Assembly (NCBI GenBank): GCA_902794535.1
Contig: CADBHQ010000034.1
Coordinates: 1-54,008, forward strand
Length of the DNA stretch: 54,008 nt
Direction: 5' to 3'
Origin: Fibrobacter succinogenes
GTDB taxonomy: Bacteria > Fibrobacterota > Fibrobacteria > Fibrobacterales > Fibrobacteraceae
The translations under genes were made by a program, and so were the position numbers. The notes beneath the pieces are model-generated. The model did no database searches and had not been told where the DNA came from. It saw only the letters and a list, made by a program, of their open reading frames with translations. Every line of letters starts with the position of its first letter. Position 1 is the first letter of the stretch. Below, piece by piece: positions 40,215-50,004 of this stretch.

Positions 40215-41027
40215 TTATTTCTTCCGGTCTTTAATAATTTCTCTCAGGTCCGCAATCGTAATCTGGTATGGGGTGCGGCAGAAGTCGCAAATCACTTCGA
40301 GGTCCTTGCCTTCTCAGGGGCAGTAGGCCTTCGGGTCGATTTCTTTCACGATATCGATTTCGTAGGGGCCGCGCAGCTGGTCCAGGAGTTCGTCCAGGTC
40401 AAAGCCTTCGGGCGTGTTCATGTCGCAGAACTTCGGCAGGTTCTGCACGATGACTTCGATCAAGTTGATGTCCTTGTCTTCGAGGTCGGGGAAGGCTTCG
40501 ATGTAGAAACCGGCGGCGTAGTCGAGTTTGCTCGGGTCTTCTTTATTGAAGGCTGCTTCGATGCCCACGGCCGAGCGGATCTGTTCCGACTGCAACAGGT
40601 AGGTTGCGAGGTTCTGGCCCATCGACACGGCGGGAGCCTCGATAATGCTTTCATGGACGCGCTTGCCCTGTTCGTTCAGCTTGACGACGCGGACACTCTG
40701 CGGAATGAGGGCGGGCTCGTTACCGCCAACAGCCTGGAGTTCCGGCTGCGGAATCATGGCGCGCACCAGGCCCTGCGGCGTGGTATCCGACTGCACCAGC
40801 GTAATCTCGCCCGAGAAACGGGTGGTAAAGCTTACGGTGCCCGGGAACTTGAGCGAGGCGCTCAAGAAAATGCTTGCGATGGAATTTTCGGCCAAAAGCT
40901 TGAGGGCGAACCCCTGGGCGTTGTGTTTTTTGCCGATTTCGTTCATCGTCGCGGTCAAGTCGACGACAATCAGGCGGAAGGGCGTTTTTTTGCCCGTAGC
41001 GCGGATAATGCGGTCCTTGAAATTCAT
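40215..41027 (-). CDS. hslO: Hsp33-like redox chaperone with in-frame TGA at a zinc-Cys position
   Basis: Hsp33 is a cytosolic holdase chaperone switched on by oxidation of a four-Cys zinc site. The first 237 residues match the Hsp33 fold (FRLIVVDLTATMNEIGKKHNAQGFALKLLAENSIASIFLSASLKFPG, GLVRAMIP, YLLQSEQIRSAVGIEA). At 40314-40316 a TGA interrupts the frame directly after AYCP; the same frame continues EGKDLEVICDFCRTPYQ to a TAA at 40215. The TGA thus sits at the second Cys of the expected CxC, before a normal CxxC. The distance between the two Cys pairs is much shorter than in E. coli Hsp33. Either a Cys codon mutated to stop, or the TGA is read as selenocysteine. Reported here as the full frame, 270 residues if read through. 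Confidence 0.7.
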
Positions 41028-41127
41028 AGCCCAAATTTAGTAAAATGAAAAAAAGTGAGTCTTTTTCTGTTAAATAATATTATCTTTATTGGTGTATTCG
41101 TGCATTTAATGGAGGGTGGCGTTATTT

Positions 41128-41619
41128 ATGCGTTTTTGGACCGAAAAGAGCATTTCTCCTGAAGTGCGTCGTCGCAAAGCCGGTTTCGGAATCATGGAAA
41201 TCCTGATTTCTGCGGCTGTTTTGGGCTTTATGATCGTTGCCTTGAATTTGCTGCAGACCAGCAATAGGGATTCTATTATCCGCATTCGCACCCGTGATGG
41301 CGCTGTGGCTGTTTCCCAGGAGGTCCTGGATTCCTTGTCGTCTGTTGGCGTGGCCTCTTTGCAAATGCCCGCTAGCGGGAACAAGATAGTTCTCCATAAA
41401 ATCCGTGAATGGGAAGGTAAACCTGGCGTTTATGCCCATAAAATGACGGTTGACTATACGGTCAGGATAGGTATTTCGAACGATGCGGACTATAAAGAGC
41501 AAAATGCATCTCTTTATAAGTCGACAGAGCATGTTTATGCCAAAAAAGTGGATATAGAAGTGGAATGGACCTATAAGGGCACTCCGCATTCAATCAGTAT
41601 GTCCACTGTTTTGAGGTAA
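41128..41619 (+). CDS. type IV prepilin-like protein
   Basis: The 163-aa protein has a basic N-terminal stretch (SPEVRRRKAGFG) followed by the prepilin motif GFGIMEILISAAVLGFMIVAL, with cleavage expected after Gly and the conserved Glu at +5 or so. The rest is a small pseudopilin-like domain. I chose the ATG at 41128 with GGAGG about 12 bases upstream; a GTG four codons earlier is possible. It resembles a minor pilin/PilV type. A terminator separates it from the next prepilin gene. Confidence 0.82.
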   Translation: MRFWTEKSISPEVRRRKAGFGIMEILISAAVLGFMIVALNLLQTSNRDSIIRIRTRDGAVAVSQEVLDSLSSVGVASLQMPASGNKIVLHKIREWEGKPGVYAHKMTVDYTVRIGISNDADYKEQNASLYKSTEHVYAKKVDIEVEWTYKGTPHSISMSTVLR

Positions 41620-41623
41620 AAAT

Positions 41624-41646
41624 GGCCCCTTTTGGGGGCTTTTTTA
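41624..41646 (+). terminator. terminator after the first prepilin gene
   Basis: GCCCC TTTT GGGGGC is followed by TTTTTT. It separates the 41128 gene from the following pilin-like operon. Confidence 0.75.
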
Positions 41647-41696
41647 CGAAAAATTTTTGACCATTATTGTAAAAATAAAATTATATTAAGTGGAGT

Positions 41697-41727
41697 ACGG
41701 AATGCTATTGCCGGTATTCCGTTTTTC
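41697..41727 (+). promoter_or_regulatory. possible attenuator in the pilin operon leader
   Basis: ACGGAAT and ATTCCGT pair around a 12-base loop and are followed by TTTTC. It lies after a promoter-like TTGACC...ATTATA (about 41658-41683) and before the Shine-Dalgarno AAGGA of the 41742 gene. It could act as a weak terminator in the leader. Confidence 0.35.
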
Positions 41728-41741
41728 ATGGTAAGAAGGAC

Positions 41742-43100
41742 ATGAAAACGATATTGATTAAAGACTGCAGAAAAAAGGGTGGTTTTACCCTTATAGAACT
41801 TCTGGTGTATATGGCACTGGTAGGTGTGATTGTGGTTATTGCTGGCCAGGTGTTTAGTGATAGCACCAAGTTTAGGGTCCGGTCTGAAGGCATGATTAAG
41901 TCCAATGCGATAGCAAGCGATGTGTCGTTCTTTATGTTAGACGATATTGGTCAAACCGGTGCTAAGAGTGCTAAGGATGCTGCTGCCGAATCTTTTTCTA
42001 CGAAGGATTCTCTTTACATGGATCCTACGGTTGGAACAAAAGATTCTTCTTCGTTCAGAATATCTAGGTCTTGTAATACCTGTAATACAGACACCTTAAC
42101 GGTACGCCGTGTGCGTTATGACGACGATGGTCACTTCAAGGCGGTAGAACAGGTTCAATGGTTTACCGTAGGTAAAAAACTTTTCCGTAGCTGTCGAATC
42201 GTTCCTAATACGTCATCGACAGCGTCGACGGATTGCCCCGATGAATCTACCGACTACGAGCCGGTCGAGGTTGCTGACCATATTGACACCTTTAAGGTGA
42301 TTCCTGCAAAGCCGAGAGTCCTGTCTACGGAAACCAAGAGTGCTGCTGCTCTTTCTTATTTGTTGCCAAGCACTGATGCTTCCGTGAAGGAATTCAGGTT
42401 GGTCCCGCGTTATGGCGAAGGTAATTTCGAGTTGTTGTCGGCTAACCCGCCTGCAGGGGGCACTTCTGTAACGCTGTCTGGCTTTGTTGCAAATTATGAT
42501 TTTGATATCAATGAACCGATTACGACCGGTCAAAAGGCGAATCAGGTGTTTGTGGGGGCAAGCGATGGTACCACGGGCACTTGGAAAACCCTTTGTAAAA
42601 AGGTTACTCTGGAACCTCAGGTGGAATACGAAATTTCATTCGTGGCGCCCTATGTGGAATCGAACAGCAGAATGTTCTGTCCTGGTCGCGACTATGCTGC
42701 TGTAGGGTTTAGAACCCAGGATGGAGCCATGATAGCCGGTCTAGATGACTTTAATTTCTTTATGCCGGCGTCGTCGAACGAATCTGCTGAACGTACGTTC
42801 CGTTTTACCGTAAAAACCCAGGCGGCAAACGTTTGCATGGCCTTCACCTTTGCGAGCTATTCTCCCATTGCGGCAACAGGGCAGTTGACACTCCGTAACG
42901 TTGCTCTGAAAAAGGTAGAATTCTCCAACTTTGATTTTTCCGATGAAAACTACTATCCTGATGATCCTAATCATACAGAGTTCAAGAAGGACAAAAAGAA
43001 TATCAAGGCTTTGCTTCTTAAGGTGGTGGCAAAGCGTAATGGCGAAGGTTCTGCGATTCGACAAGTTATTCCAATCCCAAGCAATGGTCCTAGAGACTAA
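41742..43100 (+). CDS. PilW-like prepilin protein
   Basis: The 452-aa protein starts with a class III signal (KKGGFTLIELLVYMALVGVIVVIAGQVF), the Glu of FTLIE included. It resembles PilW-type minor pilins, longer than usual, with a Cys-containing middle (SRSCNTCNTDTLTVRRVRY, RSCRIVPNTSST). The segment from about residue 240 to 400 is a beta-rich, possibly carbohydrate-binding-like domain (NFELLSANPPAGGTSVTLSGF, QVEYEISFVAPYVES, RTFRFTVKTQAANVCMAFTF). It is followed 11 bases later by the PilX-like gene and likely acts with it in a pilus or pseudopilus structure on the surface. Confidence 0.85.
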   Translation: MKTILIKDCRKKGGFTLIELLVYMALVGVIVVIAGQVFSDSTKFRVRSEGMIKSNAIASDVSFFMLDDIGQTGAKSAKDAAAESFSTKDSLYMDPTVGTKDSSSFRISRSCNTCNTDTLTVRRVRYDDDGHFKAVEQVQWFTVGKKLFRSCRIVPNTSSTASTDCPDESTDYEPVEVADHIDTFKVIPAKPRVLSTETKSAAALSYLLPSTDASVKEFRLVPRYGEGNFELLSANPPAGGTSVTLSGFVANYDFDINEPITTGQKANQVFVGASDGTTGTWKTLCKKVTLEPQVEYEISFVAPYVESNSRMFCPGRDYAAVGFRTQDGAMIAGLDDFNFFMPASSNESAERTFRFTVKTQAANVCMAFTFASYSPIAATGQLTLRNVALKKVEFSNFDFSDENYYPDDPNHTEFKKDKKNIKALLLKVVAKRNGEGSAIRQVIPIPSNGPRD

Positions 43101-43111
43101 GGGGGGCAGAT

Positions 43112-45355
43112 ATGTTTAACAAGAAAGGTGTATCTCTCGTTACGGTGTTGCTGTTTATGCTAATAGCAACAATTGCTGGTACGGCAACCTATAAATGGCT
43201 TTCTTCCGCGCAGGGCTCTAGCGCGAGTCGAATGAATATTGCAGAGGCTCAGCAGGCTTCTAGAGCGGGTTTGGACGCCGTTCGTGCATGGATGACATTC
43301 CATGCTAACGATGTGGGTGCTGTGATGCATCAATACATTAACGGCGGCAATAAACCGGTTCGGTTGGATGCTGTCGTAAAGGCATTTGGTTCCCATAAGC
43401 AGGATTACTCGGTATGGCTTACCGGAGTGGATGCCTCAACATCTCCGTATCGACTCAAGATTACATCTGTCGGAACGGCTCGTGGAGGGGCTGCGACCTA
43501 TAGCGAAAACTCCATTTTGAGAGTGAATGGCTTGTATCGAGTGAGAATTCCCGAAAAGCATTTAGGTATCAACTTTGATGGGGCTTTCGCTGGTCAGCAT
43601 GCTGGTATTACGGGATCCGATAGTTTGGAATCCGGCTTGATTACAGGTGATTTTGAAGCCAATAATATTCCTAAAATATATTCAAAAATGGTTATTACCG
43701 GAAAGGCTAAATATGGTGGCGATATTGAACATCTTGGCGATGTTTATATCGGTAAAGGAATTGAAACGACGGGTAAAATTACTTTCGGTAATGCGACGAC
43801 CATTGATACTTTGGTTGGCTATGTCGGCGGAAAAGTAAAATGTGCTGATGGTCAGCCTTTTACCGTGTATGGAGACCTGTATCTTGTTGGTCCTATTGAG
43901 AAATGTATTTTGGACGTTAAAGGCAACTTGACCGTGGCGGGTCACTTGGATGTGGCTGACAACAGTAATATCGTTAAAATCAAGGTTGGGAAGAATATGG
44001 TCTTTACGGAGACCGGTGTGTTGAATTATAATAAGCAAGGAGCGGACTTTAATTCGTACTCCTCGATAACTGTTGGCGGTAACCTTTATCTACCAGATAA
44101 AATTGAGGCTCATTGTGAACCTAGCGGACAGTGTGGTGATGTAAATGGGAATAGGGCAATTACTGTCTCGGGGGCGGTCTATCGTTATAATTCGACCAAC
44201 TATTATAGAATTTTACAACAGAATTCTAGTGGTACGGCATATGGCGTTTATATGAAAACTACAGAGCAGAATTCTATTTACGACAGTGAGGATTATAACA
44301 AAAATCATCGAATTGCAAGTATTTCTGCTTCATCTTATGAAACCCAAACAATTGTCAAATGGGATAGAACGGATAATGTCTTGAAAAATGTTAGCGGACA
44401 ATATTGGACCAAGATTGATAAAATAAATGCTTATGGTAACCTTATTGTTGGCGATGCGATTCCACAGCCGATATTGATAGATCATGAAGATGCCTGGAAA
44501 GCGGATACGGCAAATTCATTTTGTGGCGGCCGTTTCAATAACGCAAATGGCAAGTTTGATATGGATGATGCTGCTGTTGATTCTTTAAATGAATGTTATA
44601 CAAGGGCCGCATTAGCAGGTAAGCTATATAATGATTTTTTGGTTATTAAGTGGAATTATAACCAGAATAAGCAACCTTCTCATACATTGGACCATAAGTT
44701 TGTTTTCTATGCTACTCAAAAACTAGGTGGCGACCCGTATCTGCCCGCAACTTCTGATGAAGGCATGGTCTTGTTGTATTTGGAACAGGGTGCTGGACAG
44801 TTGAATGCTGTAGGTGAACACAACTATGTGATTTATTCTAAAGAAGACATTGATCAAATCAATGGCTTGAAACTTACGGGAACCTTGATTCTTGAACCCG
44901 GTAAGAGACTTCTTAAAACGCAGGGGGAAACTCGTTTACAATTTGGTCGAACCGTTGTGAATACAATGGCGGAGGCCGGCTTGATTAGGGAAAATCCGGA
45001 TTACACGGCGGTGGCAAATCCAGATGGCACTGGTGGTGCATATTCTGCAGGTGCAGGAGCTTTGGATGCCTATTATGTGGCTACAGCTCCGCAGTTGAAT
45101 ATTTCGCTTGAATCGCAGTACAAGAACAAGGAAATCGATCCGGCTTCTTTGAGTGAAACCAAGAGAACGGATATTCAGCCTTCTGTAATCGTGATGCCTC
45201 GTGTTATTTACGTGCCGCAGAATCTTGTGGGTAAACTGTCTGATTATTACAGCGTCTTGAATTTGAATAAGGCGGCTGACAAGGGGAATGCATCTGTCTC
45301 TTGTAACCCGGGTGGTTTATCTACGACGATTAAGTATGATGGTCTATACCTGTAA
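43112..45355 (+). CDS. PilX-like large secreted protein, probably the 5' part of a split gene
   Basis: The 747-aa product starts FNKKGVSLVTVLLFMLIATIAGTATYKWL, like the N-terminus of PilX-type pilus assembly proteins. The region of residues 150-300 is a beta-helix-like stretch with many Gly/Val repeats (GDIEHLGDVYIGKG, GKVKCADGQPFTVYGDLYLVG, VKGNLTVAGHLDVAD), similar to polymer-forming folds. The stop is at TAA in CTATACCTGTAAG. Just before it another frame opens and continues with VYTCKYESTYGDNPFYVV for 1500 residues; deleting one G from GATGG at 45339-45342 would fuse the two. Shine-Dalgarno GGGGGG precedes the start. Confidence 0.8.
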   Translation: MFNKKGVSLVTVLLFMLIATIAGTATYKWLSSAQGSSASRMNIAEAQQASRAGLDAVRAWMTFHANDVGAVMHQYINGGNKPVRLDAVVKAFGSHKQDYSVWLTGVDASTSPYRLKITSVGTARGGAATYSENSILRVNGLYRVRIPEKHLGINFDGAFAGQHAGITGSDSLESGLITGDFEANNIPKIYSKMVITGKAKYGGDIEHLGDVYIGKGIETTGKITFGNATTIDTLVGYVGGKVKCADGQPFTVYGDLYLVGPIEKCILDVKGNLTVAGHLDVADNSNIVKIKVGKNMVFTETGVLNYNKQGADFNSYSSITVGGNLYLPDKIEAHCEPSGQCGDVNGNRAITVSGAVYRYNSTNYYRILQQNSSGTAYGVYMKTTEQNSIYDSEDYNKNHRIASISASSYETQTIVKWDRTDNVLKNVSGQYWTKIDKINAYGNLIVGDAIPQPILIDHEDAWKADTANSFCGGRFNNANGKFDMDDAAVDSLNECYTRAALAGKLYNDFLVIKWNYNQNKQPSHTLDHKFVFYATQKLGGDPYLPATSDEGMVLLYLEQGAGQLNAVGEHNYVIYSKEDIDQINGLKLTGTLILEPGKRLLKTQGETRLQFGRTVVNTMAEAGLIRENPDYTAVANPDGTGGAYSAGAGALDAYYVATAPQLNISLESQYKNKEIDPASLSETKRTDIQPSVIVMPRVIYVPQNLVGKLSDYYSVLNLNKAADKGNASVSCNPGGLSTTIKYDGLYL

Positions 45356-48300
45356 GTATGAATCTACTTATGGAGACAATCCGTTCTATGTTGTCGTGAA
45401 CGGTAAGAAAGGTAAAACACCTGCGGTAACGTTTGAAGAACCGGGGTGGACCCAAATTACTGCAGGCGGAAGCGCGGCAACAGTCAATATGCTTGTAAAG
45501 CAGGCTACGGGTTCTGCGACCATGACGGTGGGTGTCAATGTCTATAACTTGCCTGCATCTTGGACGCTAGTTCCTCAGCCGGGTGTTACTGCTCAGTCGG
45601 TAATCTCTGGTGTGGAAGGTCAGAGTTCCTATGTTGTGTCGTTTAAGGCGAACGAAGCCAAAAAGCCTCTGTTCAAAATTTCGGCACCTTCCGATGCTGC
45701 TGCTGCAACGGTCCACTTTGAACTGAGTGGACCCTTGAGCGGTTGTGTTGTGGGTACTCCTGGAACATACGATGTTTCTATTTCTGGTTCTGCGACCATT
45801 AATCGTGATCCTATTCCGGCAACATATTGCAATGGTCATTCTACAGTTACATCAACGGATAATTCAACTTACAATTGTGCTTCCGTTACGAGTCCCGATT
45901 GGCCAAACTGTGACAGTAAAATGCAATCTGGCGTTTGGGTGTACCCGTACTGCAATTCCTTGGTAACGATTTCGGATAATGATTCTTGGACATGCGGAAC
46001 GAATTTTGCCATTCATTTGGAGAAGAGAAATGTTTCTTCTCATTGCATAGCCTTTATTCCGGATACAAGTTTGGAAGCCGAAAATGGTGAAACGTATACA
46101 CTTTATGCATCGATAAAGCGTAAACCCTATAAATTATATGTGAAGGCTGATGGTGCAAAGGGTAGTGTGACAACTCAGATTTCCGTCAAAAATGCTAATG
46201 ATGAATCTGCTCAATATACAGTGATTAGTTCTTCTTCAACAGAAAATGGTTATCAGGTTTATCAAGTGTATTCAAATTATCGAGTAAAGGCAGAGGCGAA
46301 AAACTATGGTACTAATAAATTTAGTGTTTGGGCCTGCGCTGGTGACGATTGCGACAAACATGAAGTTGATGATAATCCTGTTGCTGAATACTTGATTAAT
46401 GGAACTGATACCTTGACCGCATACTTTAATAAAAGAGATGAACATTGCTTTTACGATTCGTTTGGCAAAATGGAAAATAGTAAAGGAAAAAGTGAAGATT
46501 TCAAGGTGTTCTGCTCTGATAAATCATGGGGCACTGAATCATGCGATAAAGATTGTCAGGCTTATGAAAATTGCATTGATCATTGCAAATCCGGCAACCA
46601 TTGTTCTGTTGGTGTTGCTGGACAAACTTATCAAGGTTATGATCCAGAGGCAAACTGGATGCTTGTTTATGCAAATAATAAAAATTGTCTAGCGTGTAGT
46701 TATAGTGATTATGAAGAACCGGACTATATTCTTGGTTTTATTCGCGCTCCGGGAAAGTTCCTTAATATTGCTAATATGATAGGTTACTATCGGCCGACCA
46801 TGCTGTTGCATCGTGTCAGGGCGGGAACAAATGGACAATTCTCCTTAAAAATGAGGGTGCCTACAGATGCAACGGAAACATTTGAAGATCTTATTGGTAA
46901 AGGAAAAAATTATGATGATGGAGCTGTGCTTAGATCTGATGCTGCTGGTAATAGTTATTTGACGGTTAATTTATACAAAGGGTCAATATTGGATTCTCTG
47001 CATCGACCAGGAGCTATGCTTCGAGTCTGTTATGTTGCAGGTCTTGAAAATAATGGTAAAGATTGTATTGAAAAGCCCCTAGTGAACATGCTTAATGGAA
47101 ACTACGTCCCTTTAAAAAGTTTAACTGATGTAACCATGAATATTACTCTAGATGGAGCAACGCTTAAGGTCGATCTAGACTATAATACAGCTCTCATTAA
47201 TAATGGTTCTCACGATTTGGGTTCTGTAACATTTGATTTGAATGGTTTGAAAAATAAAACGCTTGTTTATGGTGCTTCAGGACATGAATATATTGGTATG
47301 AAAATGTTCAATAGATTCTATCACTATAAGGATATTTCTTGGGCTTCTGAAACCTATAGTAATGCGTGTTATAACACTCCTCGAATCTATTGTTCTTTTG
47401 CAAATCAGTATCTTGGTGGAACTGTGCCTAAAAATGAAAATGTGACTCCGTGGGTTGGTGTTTCCAGTTGGTTTAAAAATAATAACTGTGAGGCTATAGA
47501 ATATTACTACAATGGCTGCGATATGAGTAGTAGCTTGTATTCCAAAAACTTTAAATATTTAACCAATTCTTTGGATTGTTATCGAGATGCAATTGGCGGC
47601 TTTTGGGATAAGGGTGCAAAGTTGTATGGCTCCACTTATAATTTTGAAGACCAGGGCTATCACAAAATTGACACCTCGAAGACTTTGTTTGGCGATTATA
47701 AATTGAGCGGCTATGCCAAGAATGCGTCTGTCGAGATTACGTGCGGTAGCACCACCTATTCCACGGATTGCGGCCAGTTCTATGTTGGTGATATTATCCC
47801 TTGTACCAAGCATGAACGTTCTTTTGAACAGGATAAATATTGTGCTACTAATCCCTGCAATGTTGATATGCCCAATGGTGAATATGCGAATTTGAGGGAT
47901 GCTAAAATTTCGATGACCATTTCAAATTTAAGTGGAACTGTCAACGCTTATTTGATAGACCAGAATAATGTGGCAAGCCTCCCTTATTCCATTAATGCCG
48001 ATGGAACTTACGAATTTGAAGTGTCTCAGGTTTTGGAAAAGGTTGGCTTTGATCCTCAGACTGTGACATCTGTAAGGTTTGAAGGAACTACGGGCTTTAC
48101 CGTTTCTGGTTTACAGAGTTACTGTAGCAATGCTCCGGGAATTTTTGATTGTAACGCGTCTTTTGATGGAAATGGTTTTGCCATCAATGCGACAATCACA
48201 AATTCCATAAATGCGGCTTATGGTGGGTGTACTATTTCCAATAATGAAAAATTCATTAGTGATGTCACTCAAGATTGTCCGGCAAATGGATCGTTCTATG

Positions 48301-49916
48301 TGCAGGGTTCCGATGTCTATGAAACATTGAATGGCGGTACAACCGATTCTCAGGATTTCACCTTCACCATTACGTTGACGGACAAAGAAAATGTTCAAAC
48401 GACATGTCAGACAAATGTCGTTAACGTGAGAAAAACATCCATGTCTTGCTGGGTTGAGGCGAGTGAAATTGATGCTGGTGAGAATTTGCCGGCGTTCAGG
48501 TACTATATGCAAAATTGTCCTACAGGTGGCTGCGATGCGACTGTAGAACTTGTGGGCAAGGTCGACGAACAGTCGGTGACTTACAATAAAAACTGCACAG
48601 AAAGTGTTTCTTGCGAAGCACAAAGTTGGACTCCTGCTGACATTAATACGGCCGCGGGTACATTAACGTATAGACTGAAATACTCTACGTTGCCAGTTTG
48701 CGAAGCTACAGTTACGGTGAATGCGGTAACTCCGGCTTCGGCGTCGAATTGCCGCGTAGAAGAAGGTGTGTTCAAGGCCAATATAACGGCACCGTCTTCA
48801 GGCGCAGCAAAGGCCAAGTTGTGGTATGGCGATCTTATTGGAAATGTGATTGGCAGCGAAAGGACGATTTCTGAATACACTGAATTTACTCAGGCAGTAG
48901 ACCTTCCTAATGGATCGTATACCCTAGTGCTGACTTTAAATGGAGAGTCTGCTTGTACTGTTCCTTATACTGTTGGATCAGGTGGAACCGGAGGAAGCTC
49001 TTCTTCGGGAGGAGGCTCTAATAGCGGTAATTCTAGTGCAGGAAACCAGAATGAAGTTTCATGTAGCATTACTTCTGCAACGGTGAATGCGGTTGCTACT
49101 AGTACAGGTCCGTCTATGGCGATTCCTGCTAGTTCTGTGACTGTAAGTGGTTGCGGCGCGAATGAATGTACTTATACTGTTAAGGATGGTTCTTCGATAG
49201 TGGGAGGCCCTACAACGTATAATAGTGGCTATAATCTCTATTTTACTGGCGCTACTGCTCCGGGAAAGCATGATTATACTGTGTCAATTAAGCATGGAGA
49301 GGATGATGCTGTAAATTGTACAGGAACCTATACGGTGAATTATGCGGCAGCAAGTTCTGGAGGTGTCTCAACCACTGGTTCTATTGGTTGTACGTTTAGT
49401 AAGTTGACCCTTGATTTGGGACAATCATTTACTTTAACGCCTAGTTATGGTGGTTCATGTTGGACTTCTGCATTGACTGGATCTGGAACGAGTGGGGCTA
49501 CGGGCTGTGCAAACCGTTATGAGATTACACCGTTGGCAATTGGAACGCAGCGCTATACATATACTGTAACCAGTGGTGACAAAGGCGAGGCTTCATGTGT
49601 GGCTGATGTTACGGTGAATGATGTCGTGGTGACTGGTTCTGTTGAAATATCTTCGAAGGGTGTGGATACGGAAGTTCCCTGTAGAAAGACGATTGTGGTT
49701 TCAACAACAACAGACGAAAATAATGGAACTGGCTTATATTGTTCAGGGTCTTTTGATAAAACTGTAGGATCTTCAACTGCTGGTCAATATAACGTAACTT
49801 CGGTTCATGTTTGTGATTCGCATGGATATGGAAATACACCAACTTCTTGCAGGGGAACTTTTGCAACAGAGTGCTTGCCTGGAAAAGTGATGTCGTGTAA
49901 AGTCACTAGTCCTTAA
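45336..49916 (+). CDS. giant Cys-rich surface protein, probably the 3' part of a split gene
   Basis: This reading frame encodes about 1526 residues with no signal peptide of its own. Its first codons overlap the end of the PilX-like gene, so it is most likely the continuation of that protein after a one-base frameshift; coupled re-initiation at the ATGs at 45336/45339 is the alternative, but the product could not be exported alone. The protein is rich in paired Cys and beta-strand domains: an immunoglobulin-like start (VTFEEPGWTQITAGGSAATVNML), a Cys cluster (CDKDCQAYENCIDHCKSGNHC), and repeated Ig-like domains with central Cys toward the end (SCSITSATVNAV, IGCTFSKLTLDL), joined by a Gly/Ser linker (SGGTGGSSSSGGGSNSG). 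It may be an adhesin at a pilus tip. A strong terminator follows. Confidence 0.8.
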   Translation: MMVYTCKYESTYGDNPFYVVVNGKKGKTPAVTFEEPGWTQITAGGSAATVNMLVKQATGSATMTVGVNVYNLPASWTLVPQPGVTAQSVISGVEGQSSYVVSFKANEAKKPLFKISAPSDAAAATVHFELSGPLSGCVVGTPGTYDVSISGSATINRDPIPATYCNGHSTVTSTDNSTYNCASVTSPDWPNCDSKMQSGVWVYPYCNSLVTISDNDSWTCGTNFAIHLEKRNVSSHCIAFIPDTSLEAENGETYTLYASIKRKPYKLYVKADGAKGSVTTQISVKNANDESAQYTVISSSSTENGYQVYQVYSNYRVKAEAKNYGTNKFSVWACAGDDCDKHEVDDNPVAEYLINGTDTLTAYFNKRDEHCFYDSFGKMENSKGKSEDFKVFCSDKSWGTESCDKDCQAYENCIDHCKSGNHCSVGVAGQTYQGYDPEANWMLVYANNKNCLACSYSDYEEPDYILGFIRAPGKFLNIANMIGYYRPTMLLHRVRAGTNGQFSLKMRVPTDATETFEDLIGKGKNYDDGAVLRSDAAGNSYLTVNLYKGSILDSLHRPGAMLRVCYVAGLENNGKDCIEKPLVNMLNGNYVPLKSLTDVTMNITLDGATLKVDLDYNTALINNGSHDLGSVTFDLNGLKNKTLVYGASGHEYIGMKMFNRFYHYKDISWASETYSNACYNTPRIYCSFANQYLGGTVPKNENVTPWVGVSSWFKNNNCEAIEYYYNGCDMSSSLYSKNFKYLTNSLDCYRDAIGGFWDKGAKLYGSTYNFEDQGYHKIDTSKTLFGDYKLSGYAKNASVEITCGSTTYSTDCGQFYVGDIIPCTKHERSFEQDKYCATNPCNVDMPNGEYANLRDAKISMTISNLSGTVNAYLIDQNNVASLPYSINADGTYEFEVSQVLEKVGFDPQTVTSVRFEGTTGFTVSGLQSYCSNAPGIFDCNASFDGNGFAINATITNSINAAYGGCTISNNEKFISDVTQDCPANGSFYVQGSDVYETLNGGTTDSQDFTFTITLTDKENVQTTCQTNVVNVRKTSMSCWVEASEIDAGENLPAFRYYMQNCPTGGCDATVELVGKVDEQSVTYNKNCTESVSCEAQSWTPADINTAAGTLTYRLKYSTLPVCEATVTVNAVTPASASNCRVEEGVFKANITAPSSGAAKAKLWYGDLIGNVIGSERTISEYTEFTQAVDLPNGSYTLVLTLNGESACTVPYTVGSGGTGGSSSSGGGSNSGNSSAGNQNEVSCSITSATVNAVATSTGPSMAIPASSVTVSGCGANECTYTVKDGSSIVGGPTTYNSGYNLYFTGATAPGKHDYTVSIKHGEDDAVNCTGTYTVNYAAASSGGVSTTGSIGCTFSKLTLDLGQSFTLTPSYGGSCWTSALTGSGTSGATGCANRYEITPLAIGTQRYTYTVTSGDKGEASCVADVTVNDVVVTGSVEISSKGVDTEVPCRKTIVVSTTTDENNGTGLYCSGSFDKTVGSSTAGQYNVTSVHVCDSHGYGNTPTSCRGTFATECLPGKVMSCKVTSP

Positions 49917-49940
49917 CATTTAAAATCATTTCAACGAAAT

Positions 49941-49973
49941 AAACCGGGCTGCTTCAAAGCGGCCCGGTTTTTA
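49941..49973. terminator. bidirectional terminator
   Basis: AAACCGGGCTGC and GCGGCCCGGTTT form a 12-bp stem with one G-U and a TTCAAA loop, followed by TTAT on the plus strand and ATTTC on the minus strand. It separates the giant gene from the convergent DJ-1 gene. Confidence 0.8.
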
Positions 49974-50004
49974 TATTCCGATAAATGCTGTATTCAAGTG
50001 CGCT

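Noticed and set aside
45336..49916. Independent secreted protein starting at 45336
   Set aside because: No signal peptide or prepilin motif at the start; continuity with the upstream frame is the simpler reading, though it is listed as its own coding segment because the frame is broken as given.
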